Positions 19,003-29,900 of a DNA stretch of 64,000 nt are shown piece by piece. The notes under the pieces were generated by a model that was not told the DNA's origin, did no database searches, and was given only the letters and a program-made list of their open reading frames with translations. The position numbers and the translations under genes are program-made. Origin of the DNA: Propionibacteriaceae bacterium (GTDB taxonomy: Bacteria; Actinomycetota; Actinomycetes; Propionibacteriales; Propionibacteriaceae); the NCBI GenBank assembly GCA_031261485.1, contig JAISJO010000082.1:1-64000 (forward strand), given 5' to 3'. Every line of letters starts with the position of its first letter. Within the stretch, counting starts at the first letter, position 1.

Positions 19003-21168
19003 GTGAACCCGAACGAACTAGTGCAAGAGGCAATTGGCAATGGCTTGTCGCTCATGCAACTCCTGGAGACATGGCGACAAACTGGTGTCTTTGATGGCGG
19101 CCCTCTGGACGGTCAGGAGGTCACCTCGGTGATCTACACGAACGACCTCGAACTCATCGTGAACAATGGCATCACCGATGTCGAGGGGATCAAGGAAGTA
19201 CTGGCCAGTGAAGCCGCTCCATATGCGCAGAGAATCGCGGATGTCGTACAAGCGTATAGGGCGCATGCGGCTGGAGGTCGCGACGACGAGGCTTCCGAAC
19301 CCACCCGTCTGGAGAACCAGCCCGCGGCCGAGTCGAGAGGAATTCAGCACGACGACGCGCCTGCTCCGAGTACGGCGGCAGGTGGTCCAACACCAAGCGT
19401 CATCGACGGCCTCAAATTCACAGGTCCGCCCCGGATCAACCACGCTCGGGCTGATGGAACACTGGAGGCAACACGGGCAGACTGGGACCGGCCAGTCGTC
19501 TTGACTTGGCCTGAACCGGCCGCAGCCGTCAAGGTGATTAGGGTCATCGCCCACGACGACTACCCGCCCACCAGCCATCAAGCTGACCGCCTCGCTCCTG
19601 GCGCCGAACCTCCCCGCGGCTATGCGTTCGAGGTGGGGCGTCTCCTGCCTCCAACCACTTGGTTGGAGGATGCCCACCCATACCCCACTATTCGGCGCCA
19701 CTACGTCGTCGTGGGGTATGAAGGCGAGACGCTCGCAGAAGCAGCGGGCGCGGTGCCTCATGTCCTGGCCTATGGCTATGCCCCCGGTGTCCTGCGAAAT
19801 CCAATCATTCGCGTTGACGACGAGGGCCGAGTAGTCGGGAGTTGGGGCGCCCCGGAAGGGGTCACCTCGGTCTTGGTTCACAGGGCCCGGGTGGTCGAAC
19901 GGGACCGCATAGCCACAGAGGAGTTCCGCCTGCCATTAGCTCCAAGCCACGAGGGATATGCGCCCGGTGACTGCGTCATCGACGACATAGGCTTCCTGGA
20001 CGACTCTCTCGTTGCCGCCACGCAGTACGTCTACCTCATTCGCGCCCAGACCGACGCTGACGAGCTTCCGGAATGGGAGTGTCCTGAGCCATTCGAACGG
20101 GCTCCACGGCTGGACCCTGTGACCGACCTCCATAGAGTCCAAGTCGAAGGCGAGGACGACCAAGCAACATGCCTGGTGCAATGGACCAATCCGGTCGATC
20201 CTGAGCACGAAGTCTGGATATGCAGGACCACAGACAAGCCCACAGGGCAGACACGGATAGGAAAGACCGTCCGTCTGGGCGACCTTGAGCAGTTCGGTCT
20301 TCGACGGGACCAGAAGGAGCGCGGGGGGGACACGAAGACTGTCCCGAGTGGGGATGGTGGGCCAGGGCAGACCCAGGCCACAATTAAGTGGTCACAGTCG
20401 ACCTTTGGCACTGGCCCGACAGCCCCGAGCAGCCTCTACCTCACCCCAGTCGTAGTATCGAAGGGGTACATTTGTGTTGGCCGCACTCTCCAGCTACATC
20501 ATGTCCCAACTCCTCGCGAGGTCAGGTTGGTCGAGCGCGTGACTCGGCAGTTCGTCACTTTCGCCTGGCCTGGCGGGGCCAGCCATGTCCGCCTCGGCGT
20601 GGTCCAACTCGATGTCCCCAGGGCACACATCGAAGAGTCATCGGTGCAGTGGACCAACAAGGAGATCGACCGCAAGAACTACGATGACGGCGGTTCGCTC
20701 GATGCAACAGGCTCTGTGCGCCGAGGTCAAGCGGTGACCGTGCAAGGGTTCATTATCGCGGACAGGGCCCAGGTGTACGGGCGCATGTCGCCTGCCGTCC
20801 GCTACGACGGACTGGATCAGGTGTCCTACACTGTCGGCGTCTCAGGGGAGTCTCTCGTTGTCCGAATCACGCCAAAAGAGCCCATCTATGGCCGAGTCCT
20901 AGCCTTCGCTCTGGTTGGCAGCCCTAGCCTCCTGCCGCTCGCCTACCAAGACTCGGACGATCAGAAACACGCGAGGGGGACCACACGCGAGGACAGCAAC
21001 CTGCGAACCAGGCTGACCTTCAATGGACTGACTGGGTTTGTCGATTGCTGGTTCCAGAAAGCCGACCTCGCTGGCAGCCGCTACATCCGACTCGTCTTGA
21101 CCGACGTGACGGTGGCTGCCACGGTGGCCGTTCTCGACCCTCCTGTTGACCAACTCTTCTTGTCATAG
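19003..21168 (+). CDS. Beta-rich (FN3-like) protein, operon partner
   Basis: GTG start after AAAGGAG; several W/P-rich beta modules (VVLTWPEPAAAVKVIRV; ATCLVQWTNPVDPEHEVWICR; VTFAWPGGASHVRLGV). Confidence 0.55.
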   Translation: MNPNELVQEAIGNGLSLMQLLETWRQTGVFDGGPLDGQEVTSVIYTNDLELIVNNGITDVEGIKEVLASEAAPYAQRIADVVQAYRAHAAGGRDDEASEPTRLENQPAAESRGIQHDDAPAPSTAAGGPTPSVIDGLKFTGPPRINHARADGTLEATRADWDRPVVLTWPEPAAAVKVIRVIAHDDYPPTSHQADRLAPGAEPPRGYAFEVGRLLPPTTWLEDAHPYPTIRRHYVVVGYEGETLAEAAGAVPHVLAYGYAPGVLRNPIIRVDDEGRVVGSWGAPEGVTSVLVHRARVVERDRIATEEFRLPLAPSHEGYAPGDCVIDDIGFLDDSLVAATQYVYLIRAQTDADELPEWECPEPFERAPRLDPVTDLHRVQVEGEDDQATCLVQWTNPVDPEHEVWICRTTDKPTGQTRIGKTVRLGDLEQFGLRRDQKERGGDTKTVPSGDGGPGQTQATIKWSQSTFGTGPTAPSSLYLTPVVVSKGYICVGRTLQLHHVPTPREVRLVERVTRQFVTFAWPGGASHVRLGVVQLDVPRAHIEESSVQWTNKEIDRKNYDDGGSLDATGSVRRGQAVTVQGFIIADRAQVYGRMSPAVRYDGLDQVSYTVGVSGESLVVRITPKEPIYGRVLAFALVGSPSLLPLAYQDSDDQKHARGTTREDSNLRTRLTFNGLTGFVDCWFQKADLAGSRYIRLVLTDVTVAATVAVLDPPVDQLFLS

Positions 21169-21171
21169 GCG

Positions 21172-24100
21172 ATGTCGATGGAACCCGTCCAGTCAACGAA
21201 TCGGATGCCACCCCCCTCATCGGGGCAAGTGGCACAGATGACCTACGCCAACATCAGCCCTGCACCTGGGCGTAGCGGCGGTTGGCAAGTCCAAGAGGAG
21301 CGTGGTGATCTCACCCAAGTGGAACGGAGCCAACTCCTCGAGCGCGCGTCGTTCAGTTTCCATGACGCACCCACCGACCGTCTGCCAAACGCGGCATGCC
21401 GCCGCCTGCTGGCAGTGCAGACCGTCGCCGGGCTTGGGCTGTGGCACCAAGCCCCGGCGGGACTGGATGCGACGAACCGGGGAAACGTCTTCACCCATGC
21501 TGTCCTCTTCCGTGACCGTGTCTGCCCCCTCGAGACAGCGCGTCCGATCGACCTGTGGGACTCCGCCGATTGGCTGACCCCGTTCGGCAAGGACGCAGTC
21601 GAAAGCGCGCGTCTTGGCGCCCCTCCAAGGTGTCCTTCCGAAACCCACCCCAGGGCAGAATCCTTCACATATCTGAAAACCGCCGACTCATGGGCGAGCA
21701 GACGACTCTGGCCCGCCCTCATCGAAAGAGTGACAATTGCCGTCGAGGGTCGCGGAAGGCCACTGGTTCTGGCGGTTGTGGACGCTGACGAAGGGGCGAA
21801 GTGGATCGCCGCCGTGACTCATGCCTTGCCACGCTTCTGGGCTGGTCGCGTGGGCTTCTCCACTTATGAGACGGCCGAATCCATAGGTAGAACACTCGCG
21901 GGCGGGGGAGTTCACATCGCGGCCCTGCGGCGTAGGGACTTGGTCTCAGCGCAGCGGGCGGGCTTTCTCGAAAGAGCACTCGTGGTGGATGTGGCCAATG
22001 CGGCAACGATTCCCGCTGTGGTCGGTTCGTCCCCTTGGAGCGGCTTCGCGCTCTCACTGCTCGGCCGCCAAGCCACCGCAGTGGAACAGCTCTATGAGCG
22101 AGCCGACGAGGCAGAGGCGGCCTGGCATGATGTGGATAGCACTCCGCCGCAGCCATGGTGGCCACTAGCCGCCGCGCTGGCGCGCGACCCGAACCCTGTG
22201 CGCGATCCGACGCTGACAAAGGCAGAGGGCATTCTCGATGAGTCACCTCTGCAGGTGATGCGTGCCCTGGACAAGGTGATGCCGGTTGGCGGTGTGGCCG
22301 TTGGGACGCCTCAATGGGCCGCGAATCAATTACAGACCCTGACCCAACAATGCAATGGAGAGAATGACTGTCAGGCCCTCGTCAAGGGGATTGAAGTGGT
22401 CGACCAGGTCCTGACTAGTGACTCGACGAAGTCGGAGTCAGTGTGGCGGTCGGCATGGGACGGTTTGGCGACGGCCGGTCAGCTAGTGGCGAGACTGGGG
22501 GATGAGCATGACGCGCCGCAAATCGTGAGCCAACTTGGCCAGATTGGGGACGAGGCTCGAGAGTTCGTCCGAGCTTGGGTGACTACCCGCATGGGGGTAC
22601 GACCACTTGCTGCGAGCGCGGTGCGATGGTTGCTGCCAGAGCCGCCACCAGAAATCGACTTGTCCCGCTTGAACGATAGACCCGACCCGCTGGGTGATGC
22701 CCTTGAAAAGCAGCGAATCGACTGGCAGTGGCACGACTGGCATAGCGGAGTCGTCCTGGAGCTTCCCTTCAGAAGAACAGCGGCCACACTATTGGCCCAG
22801 AGTGCGGGGCCGGAGTACACGACGAAACTCTTTCGGGCGGCCGAGTTCACACCCGACGACTTGGCGAACCTGGTCCTGCAGTATGGACAGGACGTGCCAA
22901 GTGATTTCATCTGCGAGGCCCTCATTAGCAGACCGAGGAGCGAAATTGCATACCTGATGGACGCCATTCGCTCGGGGCCAGCGTGGCAATCAGAGCGCCT
23001 ACGCAACCTCGTCAACCTCCGAAAGTTCCAGCCGACGACTGACAATGACAGGGAGAACACCGTAGTCCAACTCACCTCTTGGCTGAGGACCTATGACCTC
23101 TCGATAGAACAGTGGGACCACCCCGCGCCCAATGACGAATTGGTGGGCTCCGCCCAGTTCAGTGTCATCTGGCTCGCCCTACAGGATCGTCAGAAGACCG
23201 CCGGTGGGTTGCTCATTCCACATAGCGCCCTCCAGCGCCACCTGAAAGGCGAGGCGGCCAGCGCTCTGATTGATCGGCTCGATAGAACCCGCAGTCTGTC
23301 CATGAAACAACGCGCGGCAGGGGCCTTGGCGGTTGAGGTCGTGGCCTCTGAGAGCCAGGGGAACAAAGCGCCAGAGAACCTTCACCTCACCCCCGCGAGT
23401 CCACTGGCACAGGCGGTCCAGTGTGAGGTCGAATGCGATGGGAAGCAACAAGCAATACTGACTCTAGTTCATGAGATGGCCAGTCAGAGAGACAATACGC
23501 GCTCGGTCGACGCCTTGCTGGAACAGTACGCCAGAACTGCGGGCAAGCCAGAGGAACTCCTCATCAATGATATGGAGACACGGAATTGGGCGGCGCGAGC
23601 CATGGGGTGGCCGACTGCCAATGAGCCGACAGTCGATCCAGTCGATGCAACCAAGAAGGTTGTCTCCAATCGCAGGCATATCTCCTGGATGTCTTCACTA
23701 AGGACGAAATGGACGAACCTTTGCAAGTGGTTCAAGTGGCCATGGCACCTGCGTCAGTGGCTCGTACTCATGGCACCCGTCGTGGTAGCGGCGATCATCC
23801 TGCTCTTGGTGGTGCTGATGATAGTGAATGCCATTGGGCCGACTCAGTCTGACCGAGTGGCGGGAGACCCAACTCTTCCTTCCAAGCCAATCGTCGCATG
23901 GGAGTCCTTGCCTGGAGCAGTCCGTTTCACCTGGACGTATGGTCACGAGGCGGAAGGTGATCGCTATCGCGTGACTCTGCAGTCTGGGGAGAGCCTAGAA
24001 TCGCCAGAGGCGTGGTACGAGGTGGAGACTACGGACACAATCTGCCTGAGGGTTCGAGTGTTGCGAGGAGATGATTCTGGGCCCAGGAGCGATGAAGCGT

Positions 24101-24486
24101 GCGCCACCCCTGGAGATGACATTCCCGAAACTCCGGAGCCGACAGTTGAGCCCACCGAGTCGGACAGTCTGCCCGCCCCGCCTTCTCCAGGTGAGATCGA
24201 GGTGAAACTGAGCGGAGATGCCCAAAATGGCTTCACCTGGACCTGGGACTACCCCGAACCACGCGACGACGACACCTACCGGGTGATTCTTTCCGGAGAT
24301 GTTGCGTACGACAATCTGACAAAACCCGAACACCGTCTGACTGCCACCGACTTCGTGAATTGGGACGTGAAAATCAATGGCGCTGTGTGCCTGGCGGTCA
24401 TTGTCCATCGATCCGACGGGCGATCAAGCTCCGATGAGCATTCAGGCGGCGACAAGTGGAGCGAGTCCGTATGTACAAAACCATAA
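21172..24486 (+). CDS. GAP1-like (GTPase-associated protein 1) with C-terminal TM and two FN3-like repeats
   Basis: MTYANISPAPGRSGGWQVQEERGDLTQVERSQLLERA...AGLDATNRGNVFTHAVLF resembles GAP1 N-terminal module; TM LVLMAPVVVAAIILLLVVLMIV; duplicated C-terminal FTWTxxxxxxxxDxYRV...CLxV modules. Confidence 0.62.
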   Translation: MSMEPVQSTNRMPPPSSGQVAQMTYANISPAPGRSGGWQVQEERGDLTQVERSQLLERASFSFHDAPTDRLPNAACRRLLAVQTVAGLGLWHQAPAGLDATNRGNVFTHAVLFRDRVCPLETARPIDLWDSADWLTPFGKDAVESARLGAPPRCPSETHPRAESFTYLKTADSWASRRLWPALIERVTIAVEGRGRPLVLAVVDADEGAKWIAAVTHALPRFWAGRVGFSTYETAESIGRTLAGGGVHIAALRRRDLVSAQRAGFLERALVVDVANAATIPAVVGSSPWSGFALSLLGRQATAVEQLYERADEAEAAWHDVDSTPPQPWWPLAAALARDPNPVRDPTLTKAEGILDESPLQVMRALDKVMPVGGVAVGTPQWAANQLQTLTQQCNGENDCQALVKGIEVVDQVLTSDSTKSESVWRSAWDGLATAGQLVARLGDEHDAPQIVSQLGQIGDEAREFVRAWVTTRMGVRPLAASAVRWLLPEPPPEIDLSRLNDRPDPLGDALEKQRIDWQWHDWHSGVVLELPFRRTAATLLAQSAGPEYTTKLFRAAEFTPDDLANLVLQYGQDVPSDFICEALISRPRSEIAYLMDAIRSGPAWQSERLRNLVNLRKFQPTTDNDRENTVVQLTSWLRTYDLSIEQWDHPAPNDELVGSAQFSVIWLALQDRQKTAGGLLIPHSALQRHLKGEAASALIDRLDRTRSLSMKQRAAGALAVEVVASESQGNKAPENLHLTPASPLAQAVQCEVECDGKQQAILTLVHEMASQRDNTRSVDALLEQYARTAGKPEELLINDMETRNWAARAMGWPTANEPTVDPVDATKKVVSNRRHISWMSSLRTKWTNLCKWFKWPWHLRQWLVLMAPVVVAAIILLLVVLMIVNAIGPTQSDRVAGDPTLPSKPIVAWESLPGAVRFTWTYGHEAEGDRYRVTLQSGESLESPEAWYEVETTDTICLRVRVLRGDDSGPRSDEACATPGDDIPETPEPTVEPTESDSLPAPPSPGEIEVKLSGDAQNGFTWTWDYPEPRDDDTYRVILSGDVAYDNLTKPEHRLTATDFVNWDVKINGAVCLAVIVHRSDGRSSSDEHSGGDKWSESVCTKP

Positions 24487-24520
24487 TTCCCACGATCCCC
24501 AATGAGGACAGGAGAACCCC

Positions 24521-25603
24521 ATGATTCACACATTGCCACCTGGGAAGGTCCAAGTCTTGGAAACCGACGGCCTACAGGTGGAGGTGACTATTCGAGGGCC
24601 GTGGAAGGTTGAGCTGGTCTATGATGCAGGCAGCCCGCTACCGTCGACTGAAGTCCAGCGCACCGGAGTCGGCGGCACCGCCCTGTTGGTGGAAAGCCTA
24701 ATCGATACCCCGACATTCGTGGTCCGTGTCAGCCCAACCAACGCGGACCGTTTTCCGGTCGGTTCCCGTGTCGGTGTGCGATTGATCGGCCTGGGCGGTC
24801 GAGGAGACGGCGACGAAATTCAGGTGCCCTCCATAGACACCGTCGGACTCTCATCGGTCGACCTCGCGACCGTCACCGCCTCGTCAGGCCTCGTTGAAGT
24901 GCGGGCCTGCGTCGTGGCGGTGCGGCAGACTTACCAGCCTGTCGGCGCGGCGGCCAAAGGTGCGCTGGGTGGCAGGGTGTACGACCTGACCCGGCACGCC
25001 CTGGTCGAGGCAGGTGCTGGACTCAGCCCCGCAGTTCTCGTGGCGGTCGATGGCTCCGCATCCGTGCGTCGACAACTTGCTTCTTCCACCGGCCTCGGTG
25101 TCGCGCTGACCATGGTCGACGCCCTAGTCGAGGCCATGACTGAGCAGCCGACGACTCGTATCGCCATCCTTGGCGCCAGCCCCACATGGGTGCAGGCGGC
25201 GGACCATGAAATGGCCTACCAGCGGGTGGCTGTCACGATTGCCGATGGCCCCGCAGTTGTGGGTGCCTGTTTCAGCAGACTCACCTCTCTGGCAGCTGAC
25301 TCCTTGGACCGAGCGACTGCGGCCACCGAATCCGAAGGCGAGGAAACGGCCTACGGCGTGCCGACGGTCATCCTGGTCAGCGATGCCGCACCGGGCGACA
25401 TCGGACGGCAGGCGGCGGACCTGCGAACAGCCGGATGGGATCTGCGTCTGGTCGTCCTTTGTCCAGACGCGCCGCCGCCTGTGAGCCGCGTGCCCCTGAC
25501 CTGGCTGCCCCACGACGCAGACCGACGCGATGCCGACCTCCAGTCCGCCATCAGTGCCGACCCGAGACTCGTTGGCCGTTTTGTCCACGATCTGGCCGCC
25601 TAG
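24521..25603 (+). CDS. vWA-domain protein (cytoplasmic)
   Basis: VLVAVDGSASVRRQL MIDAS-like DxSxS; no signal peptide. Confidence 0.65.
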   Translation: MIHTLPPGKVQVLETDGLQVEVTIRGPWKVELVYDAGSPLPSTEVQRTGVGGTALLVESLIDTPTFVVRVSPTNADRFPVGSRVGVRLIGLGGRGDGDEIQVPSIDTVGLSSVDLATVTASSGLVEVRACVVAVRQTYQPVGAAAKGALGGRVYDLTRHALVEAGAGLSPAVLVAVDGSASVRRQLASSTGLGVALTMVDALVEAMTEQPTTRIAILGASPTWVQAADHEMAYQRVAVTIADGPAVVGACFSRLTSLAADSLDRATAATESEGEETAYGVPTVILVSDAAPGDIGRQAADLRTAGWDLRLVVLCPDAPPPVSRVPLTWLPHDADRRDADLQSAISADPRLVGRFVHDLAA

Positions 25604-25637
25604 GCCTCATCAACCCAACTATCCTAGGAGACCCGCC

Positions 25638-26903
25638 ATGGCAACCAGTGCTTGCCCTCGCTGTTTCACCCGCTTCAGTGCCGACGCATTGCAGTATGCA
25701 TTTCTCTGCACCAATCCCGACTGCCAGCAGATGCCTGATCAGACCGACCCCGCAGGCGAGAAGGGCGTCGACAAGATTGCTTCGCAGTATTACGGTGCTA
25801 CGGTCCCAGAGCGGCCCTTCTACACCGACGACCCCAAGAAGCGCTCTGCAGGCTTCGTGTGCGCCAAGTGCCATACGGGCAGTCATCTCGTCGAGGCCTG
25901 TCCGGTCTGCCATTGTCGTTTCCCGCTGCCCGACTGGCGGAACTATGCCGTCACGACTGTTGCGATGGCTGGGGCGAAGACCTCGGGCAAGAGTGTCTAC
26001 CTGGCGGTGATGATCCATGAACTGATGCAGTATGTCAAGACAGAACTGAAGTCTGACATGGTCGACGCCGCCGATGCTGATCCCGGCCTGGGAAACTTGG
26101 GAACGAAGAAACGATACGAGAACTACTACCAAAAGAGTCTCTATGAGGCGCGCCAGATGATGGAGGGCACAAAGGAAGCGGACTCGGAACAACGCGAGTC
26201 TCTCGTGTACGACCTCGGATCGATCAATGGCAAGCGTCGTGCCCTTGTCCTGCGCGATGTCGCTGGTGAGGCGTTGGAGAGGGCCCAGACCGATCCGCCG
26301 CTGGACCGCTGGGCCTTCTTCAGCCGGGCTGACGGGGTGCTCTTTCTCTACGACACGGAGCGCGAAGAGCACATCCGCGTCTACCTGGAACAGGATTTCG
26401 AGTTGCTGCCCCTAGAGGAACTCGGAATGGCGCCGGACGAGATCTTGAACCAGGTTCTCAAACTGATTCGGTCGGGGGAGCCGAGCTTCGGCATAGTTCT
26501 GTCGAAATTCGACTATATCCATGCTGTTCGTGAAGTCCAGACGGAAACCGGTCTGCGCCGGGCTGTCGCCAACATTGGGGCGGCGTTCAACCGAGACCCA
26601 GGCATAGATGCCTATCCTCGTGTCGTGGATGGGCAGTATGTTTCCCCCACAGGTCAGGAATGGCTGCTTCTCTGGTGTGAGCTGTATTCGCTGCTGGCTC
26701 AGGTCGGTGCGGACGCTCTGTACGACCGAATAGAGACCCAGTACCCGGCCATCAAACCGTGGCTGTTCGCCGTGTCCTCCCTGGGCGAGCCGGTAGTGGA
26801 CAAGAAGGTCAGCGTGCGCGGCATCACACCATTCAGGGTCCTCGATCCCATCCTGTGGATCCTGACAAACGCTTGGGCCTCAGGAGGTGATGGCCATGAG
26901 TGA
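25638..26903 (+). CDS. Zinc-ribbon P-loop GTPase (DO-GTPase2-like)
   Basis: CPRC...CTNPDC and CAKC...CPVC zinc-binding pairs; Walker A VAMAGAKTSGKSVYLAVMIHEL; VLRDVAGEAL switch-like; VLSKFDYI NKxD-like. Confidence 0.7.
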   Translation: MATSACPRCFTRFSADALQYAFLCTNPDCQQMPDQTDPAGEKGVDKIASQYYGATVPERPFYTDDPKKRSAGFVCAKCHTGSHLVEACPVCHCRFPLPDWRNYAVTTVAMAGAKTSGKSVYLAVMIHELMQYVKTELKSDMVDAADADPGLGNLGTKKRYENYYQKSLYEARQMMEGTKEADSEQRESLVYDLGSINGKRRALVLRDVAGEALERAQTDPPLDRWAFFSRADGVLFLYDTEREEHIRVYLEQDFELLPLEELGMAPDEILNQVLKLIRSGEPSFGIVLSKFDYIHAVREVQTETGLRRAVANIGAAFNRDPGIDAYPRVVDGQYVSPTGQEWLLLWCELYSLLAQVGADALYDRIETQYPAIKPWLFAVSSLGEPVVDKKVSVRGITPFRVLDPILWILTNAWASGGDGHE

Positions 26904-29900
26904 CAACGAACAACTCGTGCCTAGGCAGACAAACGCGACGACTGACCCTGCGGAGAACAACGGCGGGCAAGGGGACGAGTCCCGCCCTGGGGCCATGGGC
27001 ATTGTCGACACGGAAGACACGCGACCCATGTCGTTAGCGGAGCAACTTGGTCTCACCGAAGTAGTCAAGAGCGCCTGGGAGGAGTTTGACGGATGGCGCC
27101 ATAATAACGAAAGGAATGACAGAGGCGTTGTCGCGTGGACCTGGAAGGACGAGTATCCGGATTTTGACACCTGGATAGCGAATGAGGTCAAGAAGGCCGT
27201 GATTCAGATGGCAGAGAGGAAACACAATGGAACAGAACTCGAGCCCGAAGTCCAATATGCGGATCGACTGAAGGTCATACGGTCGGTGGCCGAGTTGTGG
27301 GTCAAAGGCGAGGCCACTGGTCCTGGCCCGAATAGCGAACCTGAAGTCCAAGCAGCATGGACAGAGTTGACCGCTGCACCGGACGGCACACCAGCGCCTT
27401 GGGACCGAGCCAGCGTGCTACAAGAGCTGGCGAAGAACGCCCTCAAGTCCAACTCGCTGCGCCCTCGGCAGGACAAGACGTTCAATTTGGACAAACGCAC
27501 CTTGTCCATCAGTAGTGTTCTGCAGTCGGGATACTCGCAGGAATTCCTGCTGACATCAGCGCGCGACAATATTTCGACAGCGCCATTCAAGTCTTGGCGA
27601 GCGCCATGGAAAGGACGGGACAACGTCCCGAACGCGATCTTCATACTAGTAGGGCTAGTCGTCTGTCTTGTTCTGGCAGTTCTTGCGTGGGCTGTTGCCG
27701 ATATCGTGGACGAGACGCTCCTAGACTTGCCGCTTGGGGTCAGAATCGCAATCGTTATAGTGATCTCCGTGCTGTCGTGGTTCTTGTTCGTCGCGCTCTC
27801 CGAAAAGATGAACATTTGGTATTGCAAGACATTTCCCCGCATGGTGTGGATCAAGGAGAGTGACAAATTCCGCAAGGCGTACGGTATCTGGGAAAGCGAG
27901 ACCCTGTGGGCGGGGGACCTCGCGAAAAAGAACCAGTGGGAAGATGGGGTGATCCCATTGTCGGCACTCTCTTCCGAGGCGGCCGTCAGGCATGTATGGG
28001 AACTCGTACGCAAGTACGTACGACAGTTCCACTCCTTCGAGTTGCGAGTGATGCCACTTGATCGGATCCGCATGGTTGAGGAGGATCTGCTTGTCACTAC
28101 GCAGGTGGTGGCGCAGGTCAAGAATATGCTGAGAGGCGAGAGGCGAATCGCCATCGGACTGGCAGGTCCTCGAGGGTTCGGCAAGACTGCCTCCTTGCGG
28201 CAGATTACCTCAGGCATGACCCCGGGCTTCGGCAAATGTCCATGGCTCTGCTATCGTCCCAGGCTGTGGTGGCGACGAGTCTGGTATGGCTTCCTCTTCT
28301 TGGTACCACTGTTTCGAGGTCGTGCCAGAAAGAATGCGCACAACATGTGGAGCAGGCATGGGGAGCAAGACTCTTCATTGGTGGTGTCCGTTCGCGTCCC
28401 CGCGAATTATGATCACCGCCAGTTTGTCCAATTGGTTGCACGACAGGTGGTGCGAGCCATTAGCTCGTCCGCATGCCAGATCGGCCACCGCCATCTCTGG
28501 CGTCAGAGGTGGGGGGCGGTCGTGACTGCTCTGTTGAGTGCGATCCTGTTGGTCTGGATAGCCTGGTCGTGGGCGGTGGCAGGCTCCCGACGCTGCGCAG
28601 CACCGCGTTGCTGGCCGTGGGCATTCCCGTTCCTTCCTGGAAGAGGGCTGGCCAAATTGCCTTCAGTGGCGGACAGTTGGCTTTCGTTGCTTGTAGTCCT
28701 GGTTGTTGCCGCAGGATTTGTTGTCGTGGCGCAGCGGTTGTGGATGTGGGCATGGAGGAACAAGAGCTTTGATCGAGAGGACGAGAAGCGCCGGAAAACG
28801 ATTCGAGAGGCACGCCAGACAATGGACCCACTAGCTCCGCTGGCTGACCCAGAAAGCCGCAAGGAAGAAGGGGAACTCGAGGTGGATCTCAACTTAGCAA
28901 GGCGCCGCGCCAAGGCCATCATCAAGGTCGCCCTCGAGCAGCACAAGGGCTTTCGCCATCACTATCCTCGTGTTGTGAAGGCGATGAATCGAGTGCGTAC
29001 TCTGCTCGGTGATGCCTGGTGGCAGCGTATGCGTTTCAAGCTAAGTTGGGGCGTGCCAATGGATATCGAGGTGGACACTCGGGACGACGTGCATGCCCAG
29101 GACGTTCTGATCCTGCTCCAGACTCTAGAGACCCTGCTCGATGAATACAGCAGGTCTGGCCAAGCGCCGCTTACAGTCCTGGTCGATGAGGCAGACAAGC
29201 CGGAAAAGAAGGACCGGGTGATCGCCTTCAACGAACTGAAAGACCTGTTCAACCTGAATCATGTTCGTTGGGTGGTAACGGTTAGGCCACAGGACCGAGA
29301 GCGTTTCGTCACCCGACGCCTCATGCAGGACAAGACGTACCTCGACTCGATTTTCCATGAAATCGTTCGGTTGGACGCGCTGTCATACGAGACTCTGAAA
29401 GAGATCGTAGACAAACGGACAGACTATTTCCCCTGCTCGCATGTGTTGGTCGCATTATGTGCCGCTTGGTCGGGCGGTGTCCCGCGTGATTTCGTTCGTC
29501 TGTTGTGGAACTGCCAATGGTTCATGGAAACCAATACTGGTGTCAAGGGAGACGCCATGGCAGCAAAATTCCGCGAGTGGATACTTCGGTTGATGGACGA
29601 GGAATGTGTCCTCGCCCTTAAGGTTGATCCTCACCGGGCAATGACGCTGAAACAATGCCGCAACAGAATCGAGGAAGAACTGCTTGATGGGTATTTCCCT
29701 GGTCCCTCGAATAGCAAAACTCAACTGCGCAGGGCAGGCGAAGACCTGTCGAAAGAGCAAGAGGATGCAGTCAGGTCAATTCTGAATGAAGTGAAGGGCC
29801 TTTCGTCAGGGCTTGGATGGAACTGGGTGCCAGAGGCTATTGATCTGGATCGGGCGGGGATCACGCTAACTGTACCCAACCCAGACACCTCTGAGTCGAC

